Part shown: piece by piece, positions 7,158 through 7,193 of the stretch
How positions within the stretch are numbered: the first letter of the stretch is position 1
Layout: each line of letters begins with the position of its first letter
DNA from: an uncultured Saprospirales bacterium
GTDB taxonomy: Bacteria > Bacteroidota > Bacteroidia > Chitinophagales > Saprospiraceae
Assembly (NCBI GenBank): GCA_937926355.1
Contig: CALAZP010000048.1
Location: 1 to 7,193 of the forward strand
Direction: 5' to 3'
DNA length: 7,193 bases
Position numbers and translations under genes: made by a program
The notes under the pieces: generated by a model
What the model saw: the letters and a program-made list of their open reading frames with translations, nothing else
Told to the model about the DNA's origin: nothing
The model's database searches: none

Positions 7158-7193
7158 ATGAATGTCGTTGCAGTTCAAGGTCAAGAAAGAGGT
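7158..7193 (+). CDS. rplY: Start of ribosomal protein L25 / Ctc-like protein (cut by window end)
   Basis: Only 12 codons are visible, reading M-N-V-V-A-V-Q-G-Q-E-R-G. The pattern of a beta strand followed by G-x-x-R resembles the start of L25/Ctc proteins, which bind 5S rRNA, and rplY commonly follows prs in Bacteroidota. The A-rich leader with a promoter box just upstream also suits a highly expressed ribosomal gene. The identification leans mostly on gene order; the short sequence alone could not prove it. Confidence 0.6.
   Translation, partial: MNVVAVQGQERG

Overview
The window looks like chromosomal DNA of a Bacteroidota bacterium, most plausibly from the Saprospiria (Saprospiraceae/Lewinella-like). 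Three things point there. A very large exported protein ends in a type IX secretion (T9SS)-style C-terminal domain. Two intergenic sites match the Bacteroidota -7 promoter box TAnnTTTG, and no gene start has a clear Shine-Dalgarno sequence. The base composition is AT-rich and the gene order prs followed by rplY is familiar from this phylum. The assignment rests on remembered family features, not on a search.

Layout, all on the + strand: (1) 13-5076, a 1687-residue secreted protein with a signal peptide, a long cysteine-rich run of beta-sandwich/HYR-like modules, a carboxypeptidase-regulatory-like segment, a dockerin-like pair of repeats, a cohesin-like segment and a T9SS-type sorting domain. 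(2) 5114-6088, a trans-polyprenyl diphosphate synthase (IspB type). (3) 6100-7086, ribose-phosphate pyrophosphokinase (Prs). (4) 7158 to the window end, the first 12 codons of what is probably ribosomal protein L25 (rplY/ctc). Intergenic gaps are short (37, 11 and 71 bases). No tRNA, rRNA, CRISPR array, insertion sequence or convincing hairpin terminator was seen.

How the genes relate: ispB and prs are 11 bases apart and probably co-transcribed from a promoter whose -7 box overlaps the stop codon of the giant gene. They supply the polyprenyl chain (probably for menaquinone) and PRPP (for nucleotides, His and Trp). rplY has its own promoter-like box after prs. The giant protein belongs to the cell surface and has no evident functional link to its housekeeping neighbours.

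The housekeeping genes are ordinary. The parts worth a second look lie in the giant protein: an internally duplicated Cys/Trp module, a dockerin-like and a cohesin-like segment in the same chain, an isolated DxNxDG calcium-type loop, and the promoter/stop-codon overlap downstream. I found no evidence of a new multi-gene system here.
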